From contig NZ_JADMSU010000007.1 in assembly GCF_015561195.1 (NCBI RefSeq), positions 62,001 through 126,000 of the forward strand: a DNA stretch of 64,000 bases, read 5' to 3'. Both the position numbers and the translations under genes were made by a program. The stretch comes from Collinsella aerofaciens. GTDB lineage: Bacteria > Actinomycetota > Coriobacteriia > Coriobacteriales > Coriobacteriaceae. Below the pieces are notes generated by a model, which did no database searches, was not told the origin of the DNA, and was given only the letters and a program-made list of their open reading frames with translations. Below, one piece after another: positions 44,232-54,154 of this stretch (within the stretch, counting starts at the first letter, position 1; each line of letters starts with the position of its first letter).

Positions 44232-44594
44232 CTAGAACGTCGCGGACCACAGCCCGTGCAGGTTGCAGTAGGCATAGACGGTACCGGTCTTGGAACCGCC
44301 GGCAAAAAACGTCGCGGGCTTCATGCCGGGCTCAAGGTAATGGACCTCTAAGCGGCCCTCGGCCTCAAGGGCGATCCACTCAATATAGTGCTCGGGCAGG
44401 CTGGGGTGCTCGACCGAGCCAACGCGTGCGCGAATCACGTGACCGTCGCGCTCGGTCTCGACAACAGGCACGTGCTTCTCGTGCGCCGCGTCCTCAGTGT
44501 TCGCGGTCAGCTCCGTGCAGCCGGCAGGGGTTGCAACGTCGTTGCCAAGGGCGGCAATGAGCTTACCGTCGGGGTCCTTAAAGAATTTCGCCAT
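44232..44594 (-). CDS. Superoxide reductase (desulfoferrodoxin family) with cysteine-less N-terminal domain
   Basis: A 120-residue iron protein that reduces superoxide to peroxide in anaerobes. The catalytic iron ligands are all visible: EKHVPVVE (Glu39, Lys40, His41), VEHPSLPEHYIEWI (His63, His69) and YCNLHGLW (Cys110, His113). The N-terminal desulforedoxin-like region keeps its spacing (FFKDPDGKLIAALG, PAGCTEL) but has only one Cys instead of four, so the second iron site is lost, as in class III enzymes. The start follows AAGGAGAACATC. Confidence 0.93.
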   Translation of the reverse strand: MAKFFKDPDGKLIAALGNDVATPAGCTELTANTEDAAHEKHVPVVETERDGHVIRARVGSVEHPSLPEHYIEWIALEAEGRLEVHYLEPGMKPATFFAGGSKTGTVYAYCNLHGLWSATF

Positions 44595-44744
44595 GATGTT
44601 CTCCTTTGCTGATGTGCCAATGTTCTTGATGGTTCTTATGCCCAAAGGCAGACAAACCATCCACGGCATTGCAAATGAACACATAACGGGCAGGGACGAT
44701 GGGGCAGCGTGTGCCATCCGCCCTGGCGACCCCACCCGAGCGGG

Positions 44745-47700
44745 TTAGCGCCCGTCGCCGCCCAGCAGTGCCAGAACATCTTCGCGGGTAAACAGCGCCG
44801 ACGAGATGCCGTCGCCGCCGAGCACGCTGTTGACCAGGTCGCGCTTGGACTCCTGCATCTGCATAATGCGTTCCTCGATCGTGTCCTTGGCGATGAGCTT
44901 GTACACGGTCACGGTATGTTGCTGGCCAATACGATGCGCGCGGTCGGTCGCTTGGTCCTGCGCCGCCACGTTCCACCACGGGTCATAGTGGATGACCACG
45001 TCGGCCGCCGTCAGGTTGAGGCCCACGCCGCCCGCCTTGAGCGAAATCAAAAAGACCGGAACCTCGCCCGCTTGGAACTGCGCGACCATCTTGGCGCGGC
45101 TCTCCTTAGACGAAGCGCCCGTGAGCTTAAGGAAGGCGATGTCCTCCTTGGCCAAGCGCTTACCGATGATATCGAGCATGCCCGTAAACTGGCTGAACAA
45201 CAGGATGCGATGCCCACCGTCGAGTGCGCCGTGTACGAGCTCCATACACGTATCGAGCTTGGCGCTCCCCGCCTTGTAATCCTCGTAGTGTAGACGCGGG
45301 TCGCAGCAGATCTGGCGCAGCTTGGTGAGCTCGGCGAGCACCTTGAGCTTGTCTTTCTTAAACTCCCCAGCCTCGCGGTGCTGCACCTGCTGGGCGATAC
45401 GGTCCTGGTTTGCCAGGTAAAGCTTGCGCTGCTCACCGGTGAGCTGAGCCACGACAGTGTCCTCGATCTTTTCGGGCAGGTCGGCCACCACGTCTTCCTT
45501 AACACGGCGCAGCACAAACGGCGACACGAGCGCCTGCAGGCGAGCGGCGCCATCGCCCTCGGCATGCTCGACGGGACTCTCAAAGCGCTTGGCAAACGAC
45601 TCGCGCGTGCCCAGCAGGCCCGGCATCAAAAAGTCGAAGATGCTCCAAAGCTCGGACAAGCGGTTTTCGATGGGCGTGCCCGTCAGGGCAAAGCGCGCGC
45701 CGGCAGGCAGGCGCTTTGCGGCGCGCGCCACCTGCGTGAGCGGGTTTTTAATGTACTGGGCCTCATCGAGCACCACGCGGGCAAAATCCTGCTCGACGTA
45801 CTCGTCGATATCGCGCCGCATAAGGTCATACGACGTTACGACCACGTTATGCTCGGCCACGCCGGCAATCTGTACACGACGTTGAGCCTTGGCGCCCACG
45901 ATAGCGCACACATCGAGCGACGGGGCAAAGCGCTCCAGCTCGGCAGTCCAGTTGTACACAAGCGACGCAGGGCACACCACAAGCGTGGGCTTAGCGTCCC
46001 CCGCCTCCACGCGCGCCAGGATATGCGCGATCATCTGGAGCGTTTTGCCCAGGCCCATGTCGTCGGCCAAGATGCCGCCAAGGCCCAGGTGTTCGAGCGA
46101 GCCGAGCCACTGGTATCCGTCGACCTGGTAGCCACGCAGCGTGGCCTTGAGCGAGGCGGGTACCGTAAAGTCCATCTTGCCGAGCGTGTCCAGGCGCTCG
46201 ACGGTGCGGCGGAACGCGGCGTCGCGATCGGCCTCGAGCGCCGGCGTGCGCGCGAGCATGCTATCGACAAAAAGGGTGCTCGACGCGGGAAGCGACACGC
46301 CGTCGAGCAGGTCGACGGCATCGACACCCAGATCTTCGGCAAGGCCAAACGCGGCGCGCGCTCCCTCATCCAGGCGCACGATGTCGCCGGACGTCAGGCG
46401 CGCAAACGTCTGGTGGCGCTTGTACGAGTCCAGATAGATGGCAAGATCTGCCGCCGAAAGCCCGCTCGCGCCCAGCTCGACATCGAGCAGATTGCTCTTG
46501 ACGGTCGCACGAACCGAGAGTTTGGGCGCGGGACGCACCGAAATCTGGCGCAGACGGTCGCTGAGCATGACCTCACCCAGCTCGGACAGGGCGGACAGAC
46601 CCTCGGTCAGCAGGCAGAACAAGCTCTCATCATCGCGCTCCTCAAACGCCAGGCCGCCCTCGTAGAAATCGAAGTACAGAGCCGCTGTATCCATAACGCG
46701 AAACTCCGCTATCTCGTCGCGGGGCGGCACGCCGGGGCGTTGCTCTTCGAAGGGACTGCCCGGAGCGCCCAGGCTAAAGAGATCCGCCGACCAATCGCCG
46801 TAGGTAACCGTAATCTTGCAGGTCACGAGCCCATCGTCGACGCCGATCGCCATAGCAAAGCTCGGCTCGGGTGCCACGGTATCGAGCGCGGCGGGCGCGG
46901 TGAGGTCGGTGTAGTCGCGCAAAATGGGCAGCGCCATACGGCAAAACTCCCCCACCTGCTCGGCGGCAATATGGGCGGGCGTGCGGCACGGCAGCAAGCG
47001 TGACAAAAAAGGTGCGGCATGCTGAGCAAATGCAGCGTCGGTACGGCGCGCGCGGCGCGTATCAACCAAGTAGGCGGCATCGCCCGACGCAAAGCAGTAC
47101 ATATCGGCGGGCAGGCGCAGGTCATAGCTACCACCAGCCGCCGGCGCGATTTTGGCGGCAAGGAGCGGCGGGCGCTTAGCGGACGCCTCGTCCTCCCCTT
47201 GCGGAGACAGCTCAACCGCCACGTCGTAGGTGCGATGCGTCGTCATCCCGCGCGACCAGGCGGGCTCAAAGGAGATGGTCTGGCCGCGCAGCAGGTCCAG
47301 CACATATACGATGCTATGCTCGGACAGCGGCAACTGACGCTCGGCAACAAAACCGCTGCGGGCAAAGTCGTACGACGCCGAACGCGAGCTTGTGATGTCA
47401 TCGAGATAGGCAACTGTCGTCACAACAAGGTTGAGCAGCTTTGCCGATGTTTCGTCAAAGGCCTCAGGTGAATGGACAAACGTGAGCTTCTTGCCATAGG
47501 AGAACGTGCCGCCGCGCACGTAGGCATCAGCCATGCCGTCGATGTCCTTGACCACGTAGGACACCGAGCCGCAGCGAATGCGGAACTCGAGCGCCCAGCT
47601 AAAGCGGTCGGCGAACAGCGGATTGTAGTACGGCACCAACGAGGGCTCCAACACCGCTTTGGGGGCGTCGGGATCAACGGCACTGGCAAGCTTGCGGCGC

Positions 47701-48209
47701 ATGCTCGCCAGCTCATCCATGCGCGCGTCCGAAAGATCGGAGAGCGCTGCCACAAGGCTCGGGCTCGTGGGGACGGGCGCCGGAAAGGGAAAGTTGGGGT
47801 TGACGGCCGGCGCTTTGGGTGCGGTGCGCGCGGGCTGTTTCGACTGCGCCGTAAACGTGCGAACCGGCGTGCGCAGCCCCTCAACAGGCTCAATGCCGCT
47901 GGTGTCCAGGTACGCCAGCGCTGTGGCGATGGCGTGCTTGCACATACCGGGATAGCGGTATGCGGCGGGGCAGTCGCAGTCGTAGTCGATAACCTCGTGC
48001 TCGTCCATGTCGAGCGCCACGTGCGTCTTGTACAGGTCACCGCGCGAGCCGCGCACCGTGCCCTCGACCGTCACGTTTTTGGAGAAGCGCGAGCCGCTGT
48101 CCTCGATCGACAGCACGGCACCGTTGAGCATGAGCGAACGCCCCTTCATAAAGGTGCCGCTCAGCGCCGCCTCTTTCCGGAGCGCCTGCACAAACGTCCC
48201 CTGCGCCAT
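44745..48209 (-). CDS. SWIM-domain SNF2-family ATPase
   Basis: A 1154-residue protein. A SWIM zinc finger is near the N-terminus (DYDCDCPAAYRYPGMCKHAI, CxC...CxH). A long middle region of unknown fold spans about 100-650. The SNF2 ATPase follows: GGILADDMGLGKTLQMIAHIL (Walker A), VLDEAQYIKNPLTQ (DEAQ), FALTGTPIENRLSELWSIF; then helicase C: LLFSQFTGMLDIIG, SLKAGGVGLNLTAADVVIHY and DRAHRIGQ. The start at 48209 follows GGAGG; a GTG six codons upstream is inferior. It follows dnaE by 28 bases, so the two may share a transcript. DNA translocation or repair is likely; the exact role is unknown. Confidence 0.92.
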   Translation of the reverse strand: MAQGTFVQALRKEAALSGTFMKGRSLMLNGAVLSIEDSGSRFSKNVTVEGTVRGSRGDLYKTHVALDMDEHEVIDYDCDCPAAYRYPGMCKHAIATALAYLDTSGIEPVEGLRTPVRTFTAQSKQPARTAPKAPAVNPNFPFPAPVPTSPSLVAALSDLSDARMDELASMRRKLASAVDPDAPKAVLEPSLVPYYNPLFADRFSWALEFRIRCGSVSYVVKDIDGMADAYVRGGTFSYGKKLTFVHSPEAFDETSAKLLNLVVTTVAYLDDITSSRSASYDFARSGFVAERQLPLSEHSIVYVLDLLRGQTISFEPAWSRGMTTHRTYDVAVELSPQGEDEASAKRPPLLAAKIAPAAGGSYDLRLPADMYCFASGDAAYLVDTRRARRTDAAFAQHAAPFLSRLLPCRTPAHIAAEQVGEFCRMALPILRDYTDLTAPAALDTVAPEPSFAMAIGVDDGLVTCKITVTYGDWSADLFSLGAPGSPFEEQRPGVPPRDEIAEFRVMDTAALYFDFYEGGLAFEERDDESLFCLLTEGLSALSELGEVMLSDRLRQISVRPAPKLSVRATVKSNLLDVELGASGLSAADLAIYLDSYKRHQTFARLTSGDIVRLDEGARAAFGLAEDLGVDAVDLLDGVSLPASSTLFVDSMLARTPALEADRDAAFRRTVERLDTLGKMDFTVPASLKATLRGYQVDGYQWLGSLEHLGLGGILADDMGLGKTLQMIAHILARVEAGDAKPTLVVCPASLVYNWTAELERFAPSLDVCAIVGAKAQRRVQIAGVAEHNVVVTSYDLMRRDIDEYVEQDFARVVLDEAQYIKNPLTQVARAAKRLPAGARFALTGTPIENRLSELWSIFDFLMPGLLGTRESFAKRFESPVEHAEGDGAARLQALVSPFVLRRVKEDVVADLPEKIEDTVVAQLTGEQRKLYLANQDRIAQQVQHREAGEFKKDKLKVLAELTKLRQICCDPRLHYEDYKAGSAKLDTCMELVHGALDGGHRILLFSQFTGMLDIIGKRLAKEDIAFLKLTGASSKESRAKMVAQFQAGEVPVFLISLKAGGVGLNLTAADVVIHYDPWWNVAAQDQATDRAHRIGQQHTVTVYKLIAKDTIEERIMQMQESKRDLVNSVLGGDGISSALFTREDVLALLGGDGR

Positions 48210-48237
48210 CACTTCCTCCAATCTCACCCCGGGTAGC

Positions 48238-51200
48238 TTAGATAACCGTCACGCGGCCCTGGTTACCCACGATGGCCTTGGCCTCGGCCAGCAGCGGAAT
48301 CGAGCGCGCGTTGACCTTGGCCGGCACCTCGGCACGCAGCACGCGCCCGTCCACCTGCTCGATAAAGATCTCCACGCGGTCGCCGCCCGGGTTGGCGGTA
48401 AGCACCGTGGCAAGACGCGCCATATTGCCCTGGCTAAAGCGGCTGTTGGGCACCATGACCTCAAACACCTTGGGCTTGTTGTTCTCCTCGTTAAGCTCCA
48501 GCGGCACAATCTCCTGCGCGATGATCTGGTCGCCGCGGTCCGAGCGCTCGAGCTTGCCCTTAATGCGCACAAAGGCATCGGACAGCTGCGCGCCGGTCTC
48601 GGGATCGACCTCGCCGTACAGGTACCCCTCGGCCTCTTTATAGGTCTTGGGGAACACGACGACGGTGGCCTCGCCTTCCATGTCCTCGAGCTGCACGATG
48701 CCCATGGGGTCACCGTTTTTGGTCACGCGCTTGGACACGCTCGAGACCATGCCGGCCCACCACAGCGCCTTGCCCTCGGGAATCTCCTGGTTGATGGTGC
48801 CGCCCGTAGGATTCTGAACTTCGTAGCCGGTGTCGATCTGCGAGAACGAGAAGTCACGCGCCTTGGCTAGTGCATACTCAAACGGGCGCAGCGGATGGTC
48901 CGAGACATAGATGCCCAGAACCTCCTTCTCCTGACTCAGCTTGAGGTGTCGGTCCCATTCCTGGCCGTCCGGATCGGGCACGCTGACCTCGAAGCCCGAG
49001 CCCTCAACGTCGCCAAACATATCGAAGAACGAGGTCTGGCCGCTCGCGCGGTCCTTCTGGCGCTTTATCGCGGCGTCGATGATGTTCTCGGGGTTGTTCT
49101 TGTCCACAAAGTGCATCATCTGACGACGCGGATACCCCGTGGAGTCGAAGGCGCCCGCCTTGATGAGCGATTCGATTACGCGACGGTTGGCCTGGCTCGA
49201 GTCCACGCGCTCGACAAAGTCGTGCAGTGTCTTAAACGGACCGCCCGCCTCGCGCTCGGCGATAATCGCCTGCGCCACGCCGGTGCCCACGCCGCGGATG
49301 CCGGCCAGACCAAAGCGCACGCCCTCCTTGGTAGCCGTGAACTCGGTACCGGACTCGTTGACATCTGGCGACAGCACGGGGATGCCGTCGTGACGGCACG
49401 CCGAGACGTAGTGCACGATCTTGTCGGTCTTGCCCGTATAGGACGTCAGAACGGCCGCCATGTACTCGTGCGGATAGTGCGCCTTGAGCCACGCCGTCTG
49501 CATAACCAGGATGGCGTAGCCGGCGGAGTGCGACTTGTTGAAGGCGTAGGACGCGAACTCGAGAACATCGTCCCAAATCTTCTGGGCGACCTCGCGCGTA
49601 TAGTTGTTCTTGATGGCGCCGTTCATCCAGTGGTCGTAGGTGGTCTCGTCGGAGCCATCCTCCCAGTGGAGCACCGTCGACGTGAGCAGCTTGATTTTCT
49701 TCTTAGCCACGGGCTTACGGATACGCGAGTCCGATTCGCCCTTGGAGAAGCCGCACATCTCGACGGAGATGAGCATAACCTGCTCCTGGTAGACCATGGT
49801 GCCGTAGGTTTCGCCCAGGATGTCGTCCAGGCGGTCGTCGTAGGAGACGGCCGGCTCCTTGCCGTTCATACGGTTGATGTAGGACGAAACCATGCCGGCG
49901 CCCAGCGGGCCCGGGCGGTACAGAGCGATCAATGCCACGACGTGCTTGTACTCGGTGGGCTTCATGTTCTTGATCGTGGCCGTCATGCCGGCGGACTCGA
50001 CCTGGAAGACGCCGGCGGTGTGGCCGGAACCCATGAGCTTAAAGATCTCGGGATCGTCAAAGGGGATCTCTTCCTCTTTGATGTCGATGCCGAAGTTCTT
50101 TTTGATGTTTGCCTTGGCCTTGGAGATAACCGTCAGCGTGCGCAGGCCCAAGAAGTCCATCTTGAGCAGGCCCATGTCGGCAACGGTATGGCCCTCGTAC
50201 TGGGTAATCTCGACGCCGCCCTTGGTGTCGAGCTTGGTGGGCACATGCTCGTTGACGGGGTCGCGGCAGATCAGAACGGCGCACGCGTGCACGCCCTCGC
50301 CACGGGTGAGGCCCTCAATCGAGAGCGCCGTGTCGATGATGCGGCGGGCGTCGTCATCCTTTTTATAGGCCTCGGCAAAGTCGGGGTTAAACAGGTCCTC
50401 TTTGCCGGGTTGCTTTTCGAGCACCTGCTTGAGCTTGAGCTTGGGGTCGCTCGAGACCATCTTGGACAGACGCTGGCCCATGTAGACCGGGTAGTCCAGG
50501 ACGCGAGCGGCGTCGTTGATGGCCTGCTTGGCCTTAATGGTCGAGTAGGTGATGACGTGGGTGACCTTCTCGGGGCCGTAGAGCTGGCGAACGTGCTCCA
50601 CGACCTCGAGGCGCCGCTCATCGTCGAAGTCCATATCGATATCGGGCATCTCGGTACGCTGCGGGGACAGGAACCTCTCGAACATCAGGCCGTTCTCGAG
50701 CGGGTCGAACGCGGTGATGTTCATGGCGTAGGCGACGATAGCGCCGGCAGCCGAGCCACGGCCGGGGCCGACGCCGATGCCGTTGTCCTTGGCCCATTGC
50801 ACGTACTCGGCAACAATCAAAAAGTAGGCGGCAAAGCCCTTGTCGCAGATGACTTTGTATTCGTACTCAAAGCGCTCTTTGATGTTGACGCCACCGATCT
50901 CGCGCGTGGCCCAGTCGTCACCATAGTGCTGGCGCAGGCCCTTCTCGCACTCGCGGCGGAACTGGCTCTCGTGTGTCTCGCCGGGGTCGAGCAGCGGGAA
51001 GCGCGGCAGGATGATGGAGTCCCAGTCCAGCTCTACGTAGCACTTGTCGGCGATCTCGAGCGTGTTGTCGCAGGCCTCGGGGCAATACGGGAACATCGCC
51101 CGCATCTCCTCCTCGGTCTTCATATAAAACTCCGATCCGGTCATGCGCATGCGGTTGGGGTCGTCGACCTTGGCGTTCATGCCAATGCACATGATGACGT

Positions 51201-52041
51201 CCTGCACGGGAGCGTCCTCGCGGCGCAGGTAGTGAAAGTCGTTAGTGGCAATGACCTTGACGCCCACCTGCTTGGCGATATCGATGAGCGTGCGATCCAT
51301 CTGCTCGTCGGTCAGGCCGTTGTCGGTGGTGATGCCGTGTTCCTGAATCTCGATGTAAAAGTCGCCGGGGTCAAAGGTATCGCGGAAGGTCTCGGCCCAC
51401 TTGATGGCGCCTTCCATGTCGCCGCGGTCGATGTATTTGGGGATGATGCCCGCGATGCAGGCGCTCGTGCAGATCATGCCCTTGGCGTGGCGGCGCAGGT
51501 TGTCGAGCGTCACGCGCGGCTTGTAGTAAAAGCCCTGCACGGCTGCCTCGGAAACCGTCTGCATCAGGTTGACGTAGCCCTCCTGGTCCTTGGCCAGAAG
51601 GATCATGTGGTAGAGCTCGGGCTTGTGGTCGCGGGCGAGCGTCTCGTCCGGCGTAAAGTAGACCTCGCAGCCAAAGATGGGTTTGATGACCAGGGGCGGC
51701 TTGAGCTCGTCGATGTTGCCCTTCTCGTCCCACATGGCCATGTCCTTCACATACTGGGCATGCTCGCGCGGGTTTGCCTCGGGATCGGGCTCCACCAGCT
51801 CGTCGCGGCGATCCTTTTCCAAGAAGGCCTTGTCGTGGCTCCATGTCTTGTACTCGGGCGTGTTGTGGTTGACGGCGTCGCAGGCCAGCGCCAGGTCGGG
51901 CACGCCGTACATGTAGCCGTGGTCGGTAATGGCCACGGCGGGCATGCCAAGCTCAACGGCACGATTGACCATATCCTGGATACGGGTTGCGCCGTCGAGC
52001 ATGGAGAAAACAGTGTGATTGTGCAGATGGACAAATGCCAT
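48238..52041 (-). CDS. dnaE: DNA polymerase III subunit alpha
   Basis: A 1267-residue replicative polymerase. The N-terminal PHP domain has LHNHTVFSMLDGATR and VAITDHGYMYGV. The C-family polymerase core has VGPGRGSAAGAIVAYAMNI and TEMPDIDMDFDDERRLEVV, carrying the catalytic aspartates, plus NKSHSAGYAILVMQTAWLKAHYP. Helix-hairpin-helix (GLAGIRGVGTGVAQAI) and OB-fold (WWAGMVSSVSKRVTKNG) segments follow. The start is an ATG in frame with MAFVHLHNH. Length is typical of DnaE1. The gene may lead an operon with the SNF2 gene. Confidence 0.96.
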   Translation of the reverse strand: MAFVHLHNHTVFSMLDGATRIQDMVNRAVELGMPAVAITDHGYMYGVPDLALACDAVNHNTPEYKTWSHDKAFLEKDRRDELVEPDPEANPREHAQYVKDMAMWDEKGNIDELKPPLVIKPIFGCEVYFTPDETLARDHKPELYHMILLAKDQEGYVNLMQTVSEAAVQGFYYKPRVTLDNLRRHAKGMICTSACIAGIIPKYIDRGDMEGAIKWAETFRDTFDPGDFYIEIQEHGITTDNGLTDEQMDRTLIDIAKQVGVKVIATNDFHYLRREDAPVQDVIMCIGMNAKVDDPNRMRMTGSEFYMKTEEEMRAMFPYCPEACDNTLEIADKCYVELDWDSIILPRFPLLDPGETHESQFRRECEKGLRQHYGDDWATREIGGVNIKERFEYEYKVICDKGFAAYFLIVAEYVQWAKDNGIGVGPGRGSAAGAIVAYAMNITAFDPLENGLMFERFLSPQRTEMPDIDMDFDDERRLEVVEHVRQLYGPEKVTHVITYSTIKAKQAINDAARVLDYPVYMGQRLSKMVSSDPKLKLKQVLEKQPGKEDLFNPDFAEAYKKDDDARRIIDTALSIEGLTRGEGVHACAVLICRDPVNEHVPTKLDTKGGVEITQYEGHTVADMGLLKMDFLGLRTLTVISKAKANIKKNFGIDIKEEEIPFDDPEIFKLMGSGHTAGVFQVESAGMTATIKNMKPTEYKHVVALIALYRPGPLGAGMVSSYINRMNGKEPAVSYDDRLDDILGETYGTMVYQEQVMLISVEMCGFSKGESDSRIRKPVAKKKIKLLTSTVLHWEDGSDETTYDHWMNGAIKNNYTREVAQKIWDDVLEFASYAFNKSHSAGYAILVMQTAWLKAHYPHEYMAAVLTSYTGKTDKIVHYVSACRHDGIPVLSPDVNESGTEFTATKEGVRFGLAGIRGVGTGVAQAIIAEREAGGPFKTLHDFVERVDSSQANRRVIESLIKAGAFDSTGYPRRQMMHFVDKNNPENIIDAAIKRQKDRASGQTSFFDMFGDVEGSGFEVSVPDPDGQEWDRHLKLSQEKEVLGIYVSDHPLRPFEYALAKARDFSFSQIDTGYEVQNPTGGTINQEIPEGKALWWAGMVSSVSKRVTKNGDPMGIVQLEDMEGEATVVVFPKTYKEAEGYLYGEVDPETGAQLSDAFVRIKGKLERSDRGDQIIAQEIVPLELNEENNKPKVFEVMVPNSRFSQGNMARLATVLTANPGGDRVEIFIEQVDGRVLRAEVPAKVNARSIPLLAEAKAIVGNQGRVTVI

Positions 52042-52130
52042 GTGATGAGCTCCGATGCGGGTTCGTGTTCTGACTGAACGATTTTACCCCACGGCACGGA
52101 CAGCACCCGAACCTAGCCAAACCAACACGG

Positions 52131-52146
52131 GTAGTCAATTTGGGAC
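52131..52146 (+). repeat. Relic copy of the 10.4-kb foldback end
   Basis: These 16 bases, GTAGTCAATTTGGGAC, are identical to the start of the element at 10395. Complementarity ends here; no second end was found nearby. It lies at the edge of the lower-GC MFS region. Confidence 0.7.
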
Positions 52147-52281
52147 CTTCAAAAAGGGGAATGAGGGCATCCAGATATATCGAGTATTACTGGAACCCCG
52201 GCGATGCGCGGAATGATTTGTGACGAATAGTCATGTCCATCAAGAAGGCTCGACGCTTCGGATAGCTCGTCAATCGATATA

Positions 52282-53481
52282 TCAATTCTTGGAGACCTGT
52301 ATTCCAACCATTTTTAATGAAACAACGGCGGTAATTGCTATCGCGATTGCACCAATAATACCGAGCGCTATCTGAATGGGATATAACCCCAACACATGTC
52401 CAAATATGGAGAAAAACACTGCAGAAAAGAGAGCCCTTACCAGAGACGCGACGGAAAGGATCGTCGCGCGGAGATCGTCCGCTATCGCGTCTTGGATTAA
52501 GTTTTCCGAAGTGATGTACACCACTTCTGGGAGAAAACAAAGCACCATGCTAAGGCCAAACAAACACAGCGGATTTGAAGCGAACCACGGAAGAATCATG
52601 AAAAGGCCAGCCTCGATTAGCATCGAGCCGAGCATGGTATTTCTTTTCCCGAAACGCAATGAGAAGAAATCTGCTGCAATGTAGGCCGTCGCATTTACTG
52701 CATAGGATGCACCGAAAAAGATTCCTATTATGGAGACGGGAGCATCAAATGCGTCGAATACCAACTGATTCAAGTTGTAATAACTCCCATAGAATCCATC
52801 GAGCATGCTTGTGCCGATTAGAAGAAGCAATACCGCAAAAGCGGATTCTCCAACACGCCAGGTTTCGCGTCTGAACATCTTGGCCGCGTCAAACCTTCCC
52901 TTTTCAGAGCTTTCAGAACGGGTCGCTTCCGTCCTCTCAATGGGATACAGAAGGAAAAGCTGCAGGAGATAGAAAACGGAGACACATACGTAGAGGGCGC
53001 TCCAAGATACTTGGGCAATGAAAGATCCGAGCACAATCGCCATTCCCGTCGCGATTGATTGCGCGGCAAGCAGCCGAGCGTTGATGGTGAGGAAACGCTC
53101 TCCTTGACCGGCATTCCGGGCAATTTCATATAAAAGTGCTTGTTCGGATCCCGATTGAAGGGAGTAGGCGAGTGCCTCAACAAGGGAAAGCACGACAAGA
53201 AAGGGACCTGAGAGCAACAGCATGCCAGCCGTATGGAAGAAAAGCAGCAGCACGCCCACTTGAATCGAAAACTTCTTTCCAAAGAAATCGCCTATCAGCC
53301 CTGTTGGCAGCTCGAGGACGACCGTTGTAATGTTAAACAGGGCTTGATAAAGCGCGATTTCCGTGACAGACATTCCTTTCTCCGCAAGGAAAAGTAGAAA
53401 CACTCCCCGATTTAAAACAAATCCCGCGAGAACGAAAAAGGCGGAATAGATGTGCAGTTGCGTAGCGGCATTCTTATTCAT
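52282..53481 (-). CDS. MFS transporter
   Basis: A 399-residue protein with 12 predicted hydrophobic segments of the major facilitator superfamily. It has the loop 2-3 segment LPTGLIGDFFGKKFSI (a G-x-x-x-D-x-x-G-R/K-type motif) and repeated Gly/Ser-rich helices. The start follows GGAAGTGCC. Its base composition is visibly lower in GC than dnaE and addAB on either side, which suggests recent transfer. The substrate is unknown; drug or small-metabolite efflux is a general guess only. A 16-base repeat relic lies about 140 bases downstream of its stop. Confidence 0.82.
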   Translation of the reverse strand: MNKNAATQLHIYSAFFVLAGFVLNRGVFLLFLAEKGMSVTEIALYQALFNITTVVLELPTGLIGDFFGKKFSIQVGVLLLFFHTAGMLLLSGPFLVVLSLVEALAYSLQSGSEQALLYEIARNAGQGERFLTINARLLAAQSIATGMAIVLGSFIAQVSWSALYVCVSVFYLLQLFLLYPIERTEATRSESSEKGRFDAAKMFRRETWRVGESAFAVLLLLIGTSMLDGFYGSYYNLNQLVFDAFDAPVSIIGIFFGASYAVNATAYIAADFFSLRFGKRNTMLGSMLIEAGLFMILPWFASNPLCLFGLSMVLCFLPEVVYITSENLIQDAIADDLRATILSVASLVRALFSAVFFSIFGHVLGLYPIQIALGIIGAIAIAITAVVSLKMVGIQVSKN

Positions 53482-53584
53482 TTGGCACTTCCATCAACTA
53501 CTTTTGTCGGGCCGCTCGCTACTGACTCGAAGCCTGAAGTGTTCACAGTTGATGTGAAGAGCGGTAAAGCTTTTGCACAGGGTA

Positions 53585-54093
53585 TCAATGGAATACATCC
53601 GAAGCGTTTTCGGCAGTATCATCGGCGAAGGCGGGATTAGCCTTTACGCGGCGCTCACCCTCGATGTATTTGACGATTTGATCAATCGTCTGGTTGGCGT
53701 GGCTCTTGAGCTTGCGCTCATAGAAGAAGAGGCCGAGCTTGCCGCGCGTGCCAGACGTGTTGCCACCCACACCCTAAAATCCTCGGTATAGGTGAGCTCG
53801 CAGGCACCATCGCCAGCAGGTGCAGCCTCATAGCGCATAGTATTGATGCCCGCCGCATACTGAAAACGGACCTCATAGAGACACGGGTAGTCAAAGTGCT
53901 TGATTTTAACCTTGATCGCCATGCCCTTGGCCTTGCCTTTTGCGGACTGGGCGCGCTTCTCGTACTTATAGCCGTTGAGCTTGTTGCGGCTGGGACGCTT
54001 GCCCGTGGCGTTCTCGATATCCTGCATGATGGACCCCGCCAGAGCGTCAAAAAGCTCCTCCGGCGTCACCTTAAGCGTTTTGGCGAGCTGCAT
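53585..54093 (-). pseudogene. DUF3284-type protein, frameshifted
   Basis: The frame starts MQLAKTLKVTPEELFDALAGSIMQDIENATG and runs as a DUF3284-like domain to ...ELTYTEDFR (residue 107). It then leaves the conserved pattern at a short G run (53772-53774); an added G restores GVGGN TSGTRGKLGLFFYERKLKSH ANQTIDQIVKYIEG to a stop at 53585. In the present frame the rest is low-complexity Ala/Ser/Arg. A single-base deletion is the simplest account; a sequencing error cannot be excluded. Intact members have about 140-170 residues and unknown function. Confidence 0.78.
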
Positions 54094-54154
54094 GATGGCT
54101 CCTTATTCGTTTGAACCGTTCGAGCCATTGTACCGCCCCAGGCTCTCCCATGCG

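Noticed and set aside
48895-52077. A 1060-codon frame on the plus strand
   Set aside because: It lies antisense to dnaE, whose motifs are complete. High-GC third positions keep the opposite strand open; it has no family motif of its own.
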